Of a DNA stretch of 64,000 nucleotides, positions 43,196 to 50,963 are shown piece after piece. Every line of letters starts with the position of its first letter. Positions within the stretch are counted from its first letter, which is position 1. A program made the translations under genes and the position numbers. Source of the DNA: Macrococcus capreoli (lineage in GTDB: Bacteria > Bacillota > Bacilli > Staphylococcales > Staphylococcaceae); NCBI RefSeq assembly GCF_025628935.1, contig NZ_JAOTIS010000011.1:36409-100408 (forward strand), in the 5' to 3' direction. The notes beneath the pieces are model-generated. The model did not search any database and was not told the origin of the DNA. It was given only the letters and a program-made list of their open reading frames with translations.

Positions 43196-45279
43196 TCAAT
43201 CTCCTCCTTAAAATCATTTAGAGATGAAATCATATCAGTTATTAAATCTTGAAATTCTGTAGGATTTACAAATACCTTTGCCTTTTTAAGGCCAATACTT
43301 ATTTTTTCTTCTTCGCTCCACCAATTTTCAATAATCCATGATGAATCAAATTTAAATTCAGATATATCTATGAGTTTCAGTTTCGGATCACTTTCAATGA
43401 AGCTTTTTATTGGTTCAATAATATTATGTCGGTTTGTATTTTTGAAGAAATTATATTTAGTAGTAGCCTCTTTTAAATCGTTATCTTCAATATCAAATCT
43501 ATATGAATCTAAAGTTTCTCCGATTGATGTAGCAATATAAGAAAAGACGGGATAAGATTGGATAACATTGTCTTCAATCTCTTTGTCTGTTTTTCTTTTA
43601 ATTGTCAAAATGTATGTTTTTTTAGGTGTATTAAAAAATGATCCAACTGGTAACGATATTATTGCTTCAATGAAAAATTCTTTTAAAACAAAATCTTTTA
43701 ACTTTGAATTGGCATAGTTTGAAAAAATACCGTCAGGTAATACTATTGATGCAGTACCACCGGGTTTTAATGACTTCATTATCCATTCGAGAAATAAACT
43801 TTCGACACCAGCACCATTTAAAGTGTAATTCCCTGTTGATTTTGCATTATCCATCATCGTTTTAGAAGTAAAATAAGGAGGATTAGCTAGTATTAAGTCG
43901 TATTTCTTTTCCTCTAGGAAACCTAATGTACCTAGCATTGATTTGTTTAATGTAAATGTTTCGTTAAGTAATTGGTTTGCAATATTTTTTACATCGTGCA
44001 TAGAATTATTTTCCTGAAAAAGTTCAGAAAAATATATTAACATATTAGCTTTAGCAAGGATGATAGTTAAATCATCTTGATCAGACATCATCTTATCAAA
44101 ACCAATTAATTCAACACTTTTTGAGACAGTATTATTTTCATATTTGAAATACTCATAAATTTTATCTTCAATAGCTTCTAGTAAGAACTTTCCAACTCCA
44201 CAAGCAGGATCGCAGATTGTCATATTAGGCTTTATATCTACCATTTCTACCATTTCATTTACGATTTTAAGAGGTGTAAAAAATTGTCCCATGTTAGAAG
44301 TATCATCTGAATTTTTCATGAAAGTTTCAAATAATTTAGATTTGAAATCATTTGATATATTTAAAAATTTCCCATTAGCTTCCTCATATTTTTTGAATTC
44401 TAATATTACTTGTTTGAAGATTTTATCCGTATCATCATTACTAATATATTCATTAAACGGACCTCTTTCTACATGAAAAACTTGTCCATTTATTATGCTA
44501 GTTCCATCCTTACCATTCGGGAATAGTTTTTTCATAGTTTCACGAGCTCCATCAATATATTTACCTAAGACAGAAGCATCATTGAGATTATTATTATCTT
44601 GATTTTCGTAAAGCATAGTGATATATTGAAAAGAATTTTCACCTTTTAGTACACCAATATCTGATAAATATTTAAATAAAAATAACTCCACAAAAGTATA
44701 TAGTGACTTTTTTGATGAAGCAAATGTTAAATTAACTAATATTCTATTGATATTGATTGCTAAATCAGTTGGATCTAAAGCTTCTTTTTTTAAAATAGAA
44801 TTATTTTTATCATCAATGGATTGACTGATTTCATTTATTAATTTAGCTATGTATTTAGAATTTTCTTTAGGTTTTATTTGAATATTAATTGGATTTCCGT
44901 TTTTATCCAGTATACTTTCACCAGTTTTAGGATTAATCCATATGTATGAATGGCCGTCTGAAACAATATAAATCAAAGCATTTAGTGCTTTAGCAACATC
45001 GATTTGTTGATGTATTGCTGACTCTATATCTTTTTTCGATTTAAACTTTTTGGGTATTTTCTGTTCTACATAGATTATTATTTCTTTATTACGATTAATA
45101 ATTAATACGTCTGGTTTTTTGTTACCAATATTTTGAGAAACAGAATAGTTTTTAATAATATTAGAATTTATTAATGAGTTAATAGTTGTAGAACCTAAGC
45201 TTAAACATTCATATTTATCGAGTATTGTTACATTATTTGAATAAATTTCATTTTGAATTACTTGTTCTGATTTTGACAT
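43183..45279 (-). CDS. fused restriction nuclease-adenine methyltransferase (BcgIA-like)
   Basis: A 698-residue two-function protein. The N-terminus holds a PD-(D/E)XK-type nuclease motif: PD at residues 56-57 and E-Q-K at 72-74. A HsdM-like helical region follows, then the SAM motif DPACGVGKFL (357-366) after GQFFTPLKIV, and the catalytic NPPY at 466-469 of N6-adenine methylases. No separate HsdR gene is present, so cutting must come from this subunit. With the specificity gene it forms a BcgI-like type IIB (or IIG) system that cleaves on both sides of its site. This assignment is by motif and gene layout. Confidence 0.82.
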   Translation of the reverse strand: MSKSEQVIQNEIYSNNVTILDKYECLSLGSTTINSLINSNIIKNYSVSQNIGNKKPDVLIINRNKEIIIYVEQKIPKKFKSKKDIESAIHQQIDVAKALNALIYIVSDGHSYIWINPKTGESILDKNGNPINIQIKPKENSKYIAKLINEISQSIDDKNNSILKKEALDPTDLAININRILVNLTFASSKKSLYTFVELFLFKYLSDIGVLKGENSFQYITMLYENQDNNNLNDASVLGKYIDGARETMKKLFPNGKDGTSIINGQVFHVERGPFNEYISNDDTDKIFKQVILEFKKYEEANGKFLNISNDFKSKLFETFMKNSDDTSNMGQFFTPLKIVNEMVEMVDIKPNMTICDPACGVGKFLLEAIEDKIYEYFKYENNTVSKSVELIGFDKMMSDQDDLTIILAKANMLIYFSELFQENNSMHDVKNIANQLLNETFTLNKSMLGTLGFLEEKKYDLILANPPYFTSKTMMDNAKSTGNYTLNGAGVESLFLEWIMKSLKPGGTASIVLPDGIFSNYANSKLKDFVLKEFFIEAIISLPVGSFFNTPKKTYILTIKRKTDKEIEDNVIQSYPVFSYIATSIGETLDSYRFDIEDNDLKEATTKYNFFKNTNRHNIIEPIKSFIESDPKLKLIDISEFKFDSSWIIENWWSEEEKISIGLKKAKVFVNPTEFQDLITDMISSLNDFKEEIEWLK

Positions 45280-45362
45280 AATTAGTATCCCTCAAATCTT
45301 TTGTATATACAGTATTATACGATACTAATTTATTTTTTGATATTCTTTAGTAAAATTGTAAT

Positions 45363-45746
45363 CTAAAAAATGTTGATATTAATTTCAGATAGTGAAATAG
45401 TTTGTATTATTATTGTCTCATTATCATTAACGATTATTGCAAGTCTATCTTCATCAACTAGCTGCTGAATTGTATCGATAGTATCTTGTAATTGCTTAAT
45501 AACCGCTTCAGGCGACACTCGAGCAGTCTTCTTCTCATCGAAGCGTTCGTAGGTAATATTCTCTGGATCGTCAGCGTTATAGCCCACAATAAAACGAAAT
45601 CTATTGCTATCATTAAGGACTTTTAACGCTTTATGCAACTCGTTGATATCTTGTTTTCCGATGTAACAACTGCCATAATCTCTTAGGTCTTGGTTGATTT
45701 TATAATCTATGTAGATAATGTCTTTAATTCTATCAGCAAGTATCAT
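45363..45746 (-). CDS. hypothetical protein
   Basis: A 127-residue soluble, acidic protein that I do not recognise. It has a predicted alpha-helical region (about residues 78-100) between beta-rich ends and no membrane segment. The ATG follows a strong AGGAGG site. It lies between the R-M pair (84 bp downstream of it) and the terminator at 45864, so it is probably a single-gene unit. No function can be inferred. Confidence 0.65.
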   Translation of the reverse strand: MILADRIKDIIYIDYKINQDLRDYGSCYIGKQDINELHKALKVLNDSNRFRFIVGYNADDPENITYERFDEKKTARVSPEAVIKQLQDTIDTIQQLVDEDRLAIIVNDNETIIIQTISLSEININIF

Positions 45747-45863
45747 AAAGTGCCTCCTGATGATTGATTTTGTTATTATTATTTTATAATGGCATATACG
45801 TGTTGTGTAAAATTATCCATGTAAATTTAGAATATTTACATATAATTAAAAAACTAAAAAAAT

Positions 45864-45907
45864 ATAAAGTACGCTCATCTCTGCAATTAGAGATGAGCGT
45901 ACTTTAT
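45864..45907. terminator. terminator ending the WYL-headed operon
   Basis: A perfect 19-bp stem (ATAAAGTACGCTCATCTCT and its complement) with a six-base loop, flanked by A and T runs on both sides. It touches the stop codon of the 63-residue membrane protein, marking the 3' end of the operon that starts at 49046. Confidence 0.88.
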
Positions 45908-46098
45908 TATTTAACAATTTTGTCTTTTTTCTTCCAGCGAGGTGCTAAAAATCCAACATAGATAATTACAAACAGTAAGTATGACCAGAATAGAATGGTT
46001 ATAAATGAAAATCCAACCATCACTAATCCTATTTGTATTACGATGAATACGCAAAGGAATTGTAATAATAGTAACTGTATAATTTTAGAAGCTGTCAT
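45907..46098 (-). CDS. small two-helix membrane protein
   Basis: A 63-residue protein almost entirely made of two membrane helices (about residues 5-28 and 30-51), with a basic C-terminal tail (APRWKKKDKIVK) predicted to be cytoplasmic. The ATG follows GGAGAATAACA. It is the last gene of the WYL-headed operon, 2 bp after the larger membrane protein gene. I do not recognise a family. Small hydrophobic partners of this kind often accompany membrane complexes or toxins, but that is only an analogy. Confidence 0.7.
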   Translation of the reverse strand: MTASKIIQLLLLQFLCVFIVIQIGLVMVGFSFITILFWSYLLFVIIYVGFLAPRWKKKDKIVK

Positions 46099-46100
46099 TG

Positions 46101-46904
46101 TTATTCTCCTATCATATCGTTATAGCGCTCTTGTAATCTGCCGTCTAGTTCACGCATTTCTTTATTACTCATACCGTCTTGACCTGTAAGTAGAGAAATC
46201 GTCATGGATCCGTACATCATCGGTATCCATAGCAATAACATCATAACGAATGTTAATGCTAGCACAGGGATAGTTTCCATATTTTTTAGTCCGTTAATGA
46301 ATCCTTTGCCATATTCAGCAGAATTCTTCTTTAAGTCTTTATCCTGTGATAATTGTTTTCCTTTTGCATAAAATGTTTTTGCTTTTTCATCTAACTTAGC
46401 TTCACTAATTTTGTCTTTAGCAATCTTTTTATAATCTGCCACGTTGCTACCTCCTGTTATTTTTAAGTAATGTGTTTCCATGTTATATTCATACACTTTA
46501 TTTCCAAATAGCTTTCTGTCGATAATTTGGAATATTAAATCGGTTGGTTTTTCATTATATTCGTATCCCACTATCCAGCGAATGTAAGAATTTCTTGTTA
46601 CTAGGTATTTTTTAGCGATTTCCTTCTTATCGTTAAGCTCCTGTAACTTTAATTTCTTTCCGTCTGCTATCTTCGAAAAGTTCTTATAAGGATTGAATTT
46701 ACCTTCACCTGTATTAGGTAATATATCTAATTCGACTTGAATAACATTGTAATAACTACCTGAACCATGGATTTTTAACTGTAAATTTTGAATATTTACA
46801 GGTTCAAGCGCATTAGTTTCAAAAGTCTGAGGTAACACGATTTTAAACGCTAAAAATAACGAGATGATTATACCGATTATGATTAGTATTCGTTTCTTTA
46901 TAAT
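46101..46904 (-). CDS. membrane protein of unknown function, non-standard start
   Basis: From the first standard start, a GTG at 46838, the protein has 245 residues. The same frame is open for 22 more codons upstream and encodes a clear membrane or signal segment (KKRILIIIGIIISLFLAFKI). The only upstream start-like codons are ATT (46902-46904) and ATA; ATT, which gives a basic start, is used here. An extracytoplasmic domain (about 30-175) and a C-terminal membrane segment (about residues 215-245) follow, then an acidic tail. The family is not recognised. The start could be a real ATT start or a mutated ATG. Confidence 0.65.
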   Translation of the reverse strand: MIKKRILIIIGIIISLFLAFKIVLPQTFETNALEPVNIQNLQLKIHGSGSYYNVIQVELDILPNTGEGKFNPYKNFSKIADGKKLKLQELNDKKEIAKKYLVTRNSYIRWIVGYEYNEKPTDLIFQIIDRKLFGNKVYEYNMETHYLKITGGSNVADYKKIAKDKISEAKLDEKAKTFYAKGKQLSQDKDLKKNSAEYGKGFINGLKNMETIPVLALTFVMMLLLWIPMMYGSMTISLLTGQDGMSNKEMRELDGRLQERYNDMIGE

Positions 46905-46922
46905 GTTTTAATATCCATTCTT

Positions 46923-47207
46923 TTAATGCCAACGTTTTGTATCTTCGTTGTATTTGTATCCACGATCTTTTAATATGTTTCTAATCGCTACTTTTTTAGC
47001 ACCTTGAGCATTTCTATATTCACTTTGTAATGATGAATCAGACTTGTTTTTAAGTTCGGCTTTATATTTTTCGATTTCTTTCATACGTTTATCTACAGCA
47101 TTCTTACCATCCCGTATTATGCTTGCACCTAAACCTACAACTGCTATTCCTGCGCCACGTGCTACTTTTCCGGCTATTGAACCAGCTTTATTTAATAGTT
47201 CGCTCAT
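46923..47207 (-). CDS. small protein with C-terminal RGYxY motif (paralogue 1)
   Basis: A 94-residue protein. The N-terminus has a Gly/Ala-rich amphipathic or hydrophobic stretch (AGSIAGKVARGAGIAVVGLG), followed by a charged helix and a C-terminal module SDSSLQSEY...ILKDRGYKYNEDTKRW. The same module ends the two preceding ORFs of the operon, so these are paralogues. The start at 47205-47207 follows a strong AAGGAGG. Function unknown; no known domain recognised. Confidence 0.72.
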   Translation of the reverse strand: MSELLNKAGSIAGKVARGAGIAVVGLGASIIRDGKNAVDKRMKEIEKYKAELKNKSDSSLQSEYRNAQGAKKVAIRNILKDRGYKYNEDTKRWH

Positions 47208-47226
47208 TATTATTCCTCCTTTTTCA

Positions 47227-47469
47227 TTAGTCAAATGAGTAGCCTCTATCTTCCAATACTTTCTTTGCATTAATATACTTTTGAAAATTTCCATTATTTT
47301 TATTTCGTTTATAAATTTTCTGTAATGAATGATCCGACAAATTCTTGTATGATTTATTAATAATTATTAAATCATTTCCAAGGGGTAGGGGCTTTTTCAG
47401 ACAGATTGATGGAGTATTAGCTATCTTTTTTATTCCAAGTATCATTTTTTTCATCATAGCTATATCCAC
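47227..47469 (-). pseudogene. probable remnant of a third RGYxY paralogue
   Basis: An 80-codon frame whose last 40 codons (LSDHSLQKIY...AKKVLEDRGYSFD) match the C-terminal module of the flanking small proteins. The N-terminal part is unlike either, overlaps the upstream gene by 53 bp and lacks a ribosome binding site. The terminal tryptophan-containing tail is missing, and it ends at a stop straight after RGYSFD. I read it as a decayed duplicate, though short translation from an internal start is possible. Confidence 0.5.
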
Positions 47470-47665
47470 GCATTTCTAAAATTAATTTTGCAGCTCGATA
47501 AGTATCATAATCACCATCATCTTTATGACCGTAAAAAAACTCCATAACGTCTTTATCGCTTTCAGTTTCTAATACTTCATACATTATTTTTCTACCGCCA
47601 GTTGAATCATATATAGCAGATGCACCGGCACTTATTACAGTGCCTATAAAGCTAAGTATCCCCAT
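47417..47665 (-). CDS. small protein with C-terminal RGYxY motif (paralogue 2)
   Basis: An 82-residue protein beginning MGILSFIGTVISAGASAIYD, a short hydrophobic helix, and ending in the shared module (DKDVMEFFY...AKLILEMRGYSYDEKNDTW). The ATG is preceded by GGAGGTC. It lies 21 bp after the DUF697-like gene in the same direction. Its layout (hydrophobic N-terminus, acidic linker, RGYxY module) is the same as in the 94-residue paralogue. Family and role unknown. Confidence 0.72.
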   Translation of the reverse strand: MGILSFIGTVISAGASAIYDSTGGRKIMYEVLETESDKDVMEFFYGHKDDGDYDTYRAAKLILEMRGYSYDEKNDTWNKKDS

Positions 47666-47686
47666 ACTAGACCTCCGTTAATTTGT

Positions 47687-48163
47687 TTATTTGTTATTTT
47701 CTTCAAGTAGTTGCAGACATATCTCGTAACATTCTTCAACATGGTTTTTACCTAATGAATACATAGCAGCATAACTGATACCACCAGAAATAGCGGCTCC
47801 TGCAAAAGGAATATATTTTGCGACTTGTTTCTGTGTAACTTTCTTAATCCCAATCTTTTTTAGAGTACGAGTTACAAGTTCCTTTGTAAGTACTTTACCT
47901 ACAAATTGATTACCGATAGAAGTAACGATTACAAGTACTTTTTGTTTCTCATCGGCATCTAGTTCCTCTATCTCTTCGTGCGATAAACCGAATTTCCTAT
48001 TTACCTTATTGACAACTTCCATGATTAAGCCAACATCTGCAGCTAAATCAACTCCTGGAATAGGAATAGCAGCAATTGCTCCACTTGCTGTAGAACGTTG
48101 CTGAACAATTTTCATAGCGGCTTTTTTTGCTTTATTCAATTCCTCTTTATTTTTTATCTTCAT
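47687..48163 (-). CDS. DUF697-like hydrophobic helical protein
   Basis: A 158-residue protein with two Gly/Ala-rich hydrophobic hairpins. The first is around AAIPIPGVDLAADVGLIMEV (about residues 30-50), the second around YIPFAGAAISGGISYAAMYS (about 117-140). This pattern is that of DUF697, a domain often attached to dynamin-like or Era-like GTPases and to membrane-active proteins; no GTPase is present here. The inner ATG (48161-48163) is six bases after GAGGAGG. It overlaps the WYL regulator gene by 17 bp, which implies co-translation. Confidence 0.72.
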   Translation of the reverse strand: MKIKNKEELNKAKKAAMKIVQQRSTASGAIAAIPIPGVDLAADVGLIMEVVNKVNRKFGLSHEEIEELDADEKQKVLVIVTSIGNQFVGKVLTKELVTRTLKKIGIKKVTQKQVAKYIPFAGAAISGGISYAAMYSLGKNHVEECYEICLQLLEENNK

Positions 48164-49046
48164 TGTCAACCTCCTCGTTTCTTGTGCAATTTAGAATTTG
48201 TTTATTCATATATACAGCGTTTGTTGCCAATAAAAATTTGACTAAGGATTGATGCATATATGAGGGTGAGATTAACATGATGTGAGGACTATAGAGAATA
48301 CAAACAGATAGTGTTTCCGGATAAGTCATATTAAATGTTACTGTAATTTGATCATCTGAAATGTTTTCTATAATATCGACGCTATATTGATTCTTTAAAA
48401 TGTGCCAAACATCTTTTGTCATAGTTAATACGACTTTTTCAGATACTGTATTTTCTGAATCAATAATTTTTAAATGTTTAATTTTGTCTAAATGAAATTG
48501 CTGCTTATTCTTATTCAACCACAATGCATATTGACTGTGCCAACTAGTAATATCAACAGGAACACCCACTATTTTTTCATTGTTATATTTAAAACTTACT
48601 GTATGCTGCTTCATTATTGCTGCTTGTATTTTAGGAATCATAGTGATAATCGAGTTATCTATAACGTGAAATTGGTTTATCTGTTCTAATAAGTTTCTTG
48701 TATCATGGCTATAGAACTTATAAATAATTGATTTTAATAAATCATAAATATCACGTGTAATCACAGATGTATGATTTTTTAAATGCATAATGAGAAGAGA
48801 GAAGGTACTGCTATCATGTAAGATTTCATGTCTTAGTAACTTATACTCATTAGAATTGTATTGATAGATAACTTCCATGCTCTGTTGGTATTCTTCATTA
48901 CTGAATAAATAATTTCTAATATCGTCTATATCTCGTTGTATAGTCCTTTCGTCGACTTCTAACTCATCGGCTAAATTTATCTTGTTGATACCTTGATTGT
49001 TAATGAGACGAGTGTAAATCGTTAGAAGACGTTGTGCTTTGTTCAT
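48147..49046 (-). CDS. WYL-domain transcriptional regulator
   Basis: A 299-residue regulator. The N-terminal helix-turn-helix (INLADELEVDERTIQRDIDDI, about residues 22-42) is of the DeoR/YafY type found in WYL proteins. The WYL-like core is around residues 145-200 (VPVDITSWHSQYALWLNK followed by FHLDKIKHLKI), and a WCX-type C-terminal extension follows. WYL regulators sense ligands or nucleic acids and often control defence operons (known of BrxR and CapW). The start at 49044-49046 follows GGGGTGG. It heads a seven-ORF operon, consistent with autoregulation. Confidence 0.8.
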   Translation of the reverse strand: MNKAQRLLTIYTRLINNQGINKINLADELEVDERTIQRDIDDIRNYLFSNEEYQQSMEVIYQYNSNEYKLLRHEILHDSSTFSLLIMHLKNHTSVITRDIYDLLKSIIYKFYSHDTRNLLEQINQFHVIDNSIITMIPKIQAAIMKQHTVSFKYNNEKIVGVPVDITSWHSQYALWLNKNKQQFHLDKIKHLKIIDSENTVSEKVVLTMTKDVWHILKNQYSVDIIENISDDQITVTFNMTYPETLSVCILYSPHIMLISPSYMHQSLVKFLLATNAVYMNKQILNCTRNEEVDNEDKK

Positions 49047-49199
49047 CAATCCACCCCTTATCGCTGTAACTTTATTATATAAAACCACTTAGACATATTT
49101 TGTCATCGTCAGAAAAAAACTGTTTTGTTTTTACATATATGGGATGACAGTAATTCTGTTATTTTTAAGAAATATATGCAATATTGATGTAAAAAAAAT

Positions 49200-49228
49200 A
49201 GAGGTTAGACACAATATGTCTAACCTTA
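49200..49228 (-). terminator. terminator after the RadC-like gene
   Basis: On the minus strand AGGTTAGACA pairs with TGTCTAACCT around a five-base loop, followed by T residues. It separates the SCC accessory genes from the WYL-headed operon. Confidence 0.82.
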
Positions 49229-49669
49229 CAAATTGCCCTGTTCTTTCAGAGATGTGAAAGTACTATCTGAATAAATGATATGGTCTAATAATGAAATACC
49301 TAATATTTCGCCCACTTGTGAGAGACGTTTAGTAACGTCAATATCTTCATAGCTAGGTTCTGTATCACCTGATGGGTGATTATGACCAATGATTATGTTG
49401 GCTGCGTTACTTAATATTGCTGTCTTGTATATCTCTCTCGGATGAATAATCGACGCATTTAGACTACCTGTACTCACGGTTTGGATATGAGTAGGTTCAT
49501 TTTTAGTATTTAAGGCAATCATAATCATTTGCTCACGATCAGAATCACCAGAAAACTTTTTAAGGATATGATAAGCATCCTCTGGTGATTTTATTTTTCT
49601 TTCGGAGTACCACATTACCTTCTCTTTAACCATTTGAATTGATACAATATTTATCTTCTTTTTGTGCAT
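49226..49669 (-). CDS. RadC-like JAB/MPN domain protein
   Basis: A 147-residue protein consisting of the RadC JAB domain without the N-terminal helix-hairpin-helix part of chromosomal RadC. The metal motif is HNHPSGDTEPSYED, preceded by GSLNASIIHPREIYK. Such short RadC proteins are standard in SCC and other mobile elements. Despite the name, a repair role is doubtful; the enzyme activity is not established. GAGGAG precedes the ATG. It is the last gene of the radC-DUF1643-DUF960-SAUGI block. Confidence 0.88.
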   Translation of the reverse strand: MHKKKINIVSIQMVKEKVMWYSERKIKSPEDAYHILKKFSGDSDREQMIMIALNTKNEPTHIQTVSTGSLNASIIHPREIYKTAILSNAANIIIGHNHPSGDTEPSYEDIDVTKRLSQVGEILGISLLDHIIYSDSTFTSLKEQGNL

Positions 49670-49688
49670 GTTATTGCTCCTCGTATCT

Positions 49689-50192
49689 TTATTTTAGTAC
49701 CCATTCTTGTCGTGCGATTGGGTTTAATGGATGAATGATATTACTGTTCATAGGATTGATTAATCGCTTTGTCTTTTTAGAAAATGGTTTAATCATTTTT
49801 TCGATTTCTTGTACACGTGGGAGGACTGATGGACGTTCTGCATATGCTCCCCAAGCGATGATTAATTCATCAGATTCTTTTACACACTTCATAATTTGAA
49901 TATCGGTATGATTGTCATAGCCATTCGACAAATGGCGTTTGCTTTCGGGACTTTTAATGTTGGAGAAAATATTGACGAAGTTTATTGTGCCAAAACCGAG
50001 TTTGGTAAGGGCATTGATACAAAGTTGGGTTGTTAGGTCTAATGTAATAACACCATCATAATGCGGAAACATAGTAATGATTGTGACGGTTGGTTTGTCT
50101 TCATATATTATTTTTTTCAATACATAACGGTGGTGACCGTCTTTGCTGAATACGGCTTCTGTTATGGTTGTGTTTGATAGAGTTTCTAGCAT
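49689..50192 (-). CDS. DUF1643 protein
   Basis: A 167-residue DUF1643 protein, one of the genes most constantly linked to ccr in SCC elements. It has the conserved FVNIFSNIKSPE segment and a central CVKESDELIIAWGAYAERP segment. Function unknown. It lies 12 bp before the DUF960 gene's stop and 19 bp upstream of the RadC-like gene, so the three genes form one transcript. Confidence 0.85.
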   Translation of the reverse strand: MLETLSNTTITEAVFSKDGHHRYVLKKIIYEDKPTVTIITMFPHYDGVITLDLTTQLCINALTKLGFGTINFVNIFSNIKSPESKRHLSNGYDNHTDIQIMKCVKESDELIIAWGAYAERPSVLPRVQEIEKMIKPFSKKTKRLINPMNSNIIHPLNPIARQEWVLK

Positions 50193-50204
50193 ATAGTCAT
50201 CCTC

Positions 50205-50537
50205 CTAATATTCTTCTGGTAAAAGCATCACAAAATAAGAAGAGTCTATGTCATTACAATCTTCACGAATGACATAGACTTTTCTCTTTTTGAATGTTTC
50301 TTTAGTTTTTATTCGGTATTTATAGCTGTAAGGAGGTTCTTCTTGAAGTAGTTTGATACATGATTCACCATTATTTTCAGTATCACGTATATGGAATACA
50401 CTTAGGTAATCAGGCAGTATTCCAATTTTTTTAGCTTCTTGTTCTCTCTGCATCACGATATTCCATAGTACTTGTTGTAATTGTACAGAGAAGTTTTCCT
50501 GTATGCCACGAGTAATGTACAATTCTTTCGTAGTCAT
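50205..50537 (-). CDS. DUF960 protein
   Basis: A 110-residue DUF960 protein, again a regular SCC accessory gene. The N-terminal YITRGIQENFSVQLQQVLW and the C-terminal YFVMLLPEEY are characteristic of the family. Function unknown. The ATG follows GGAGATG. It is 63 bp downstream of the SAUGI-like gene. Confidence 0.83.
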   Translation of the reverse strand: MTTKELYITRGIQENFSVQLQQVLWNIVMQREQEAKKIGILPDYLSVFHIRDTENNGESCIKLLQEEPPYSYKYRIKTKETFKKRKVYVIREDCNDIDSSYFVMLLPEEY

Positions 50538-50600
50538 TAATCTTCATCTCCAAATTTTAATATTATTTCGCTTACTACAATGACAGCAATTTGAGCAATC

Positions 50601-50963
50601 TTAATCCATGTTGACACTTAATATATCCTCCTCTGTTAGATTTAATAGATGTAGTTCATTGAATAGTGTTTCTTTTGTATCATTGACATAAAAGTAACGC
50701 TGATAGTCATCATTTAAGTATCCAATAAGAATGATTTTTCCTTTGTAGCTAGCGATAAAGCTATAGATATTTTCCTCCATAAGTAATGGACTATAAAAAG
50801 TGTGTGTATCGATTGTTGTACCTTTTAGTCTGGAGGGAATGTCATTCGGATCCAAAGCTATTTCTTGTATGCCCAGTTGGACAAATTCTGTAAGGTATTC
50901 TTGAGGGAGCAGATGGTGAATTTTCTCTACATAGTGGGTAAGATTGTTTTTGATTTTTTGCAT
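50601..50963 (-). CDS. SAUGI-like uracil-DNA glycosylase inhibitor (DUF950)
   Basis: A 120-residue protein resembling SAUGI, the SCC-encoded DNA mimic that blocks uracil-DNA glycosylase. The matching part is the central and C-terminal region (THTFYSPLLMEENIYSFI ... KIILIGYLND), where SAUGI has a very similar pattern; the N-terminus is diverged. The protein is acidic, as expected of a DNA mimic. It is the first gene of the accessory block downstream of ccrB. The ATG is 11 bases after GGAGG. Confidence 0.75.
   Translation of the reverse strand: MQKIKNNLTHYVEKIHHLLPQEYLTEFVQLGIQEIALDPNDIPSRLKGTTIDTHTFYSPLLMEENIYSFIASYKGKIILIGYLNDDYQRYFYVNDTKETLFNELHLLNLTEEDILSVNMD

Noticed and set aside
47227..47469. 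An independent 80-residue gene starting at 47469
   Set aside because: No ribosome binding site, 53-bp overlap with the gene before it, and only its C-terminal half resembles the paralogues; recorded as a remnant instead.
49101..49149. TGTCATC ... GATGACA inverted pair upstream of the WYL regulator as its operator
   Set aside because: The 7-bp arms are 35 bp apart and only one pair is seen, so chance is likely; I did not list it as a site.
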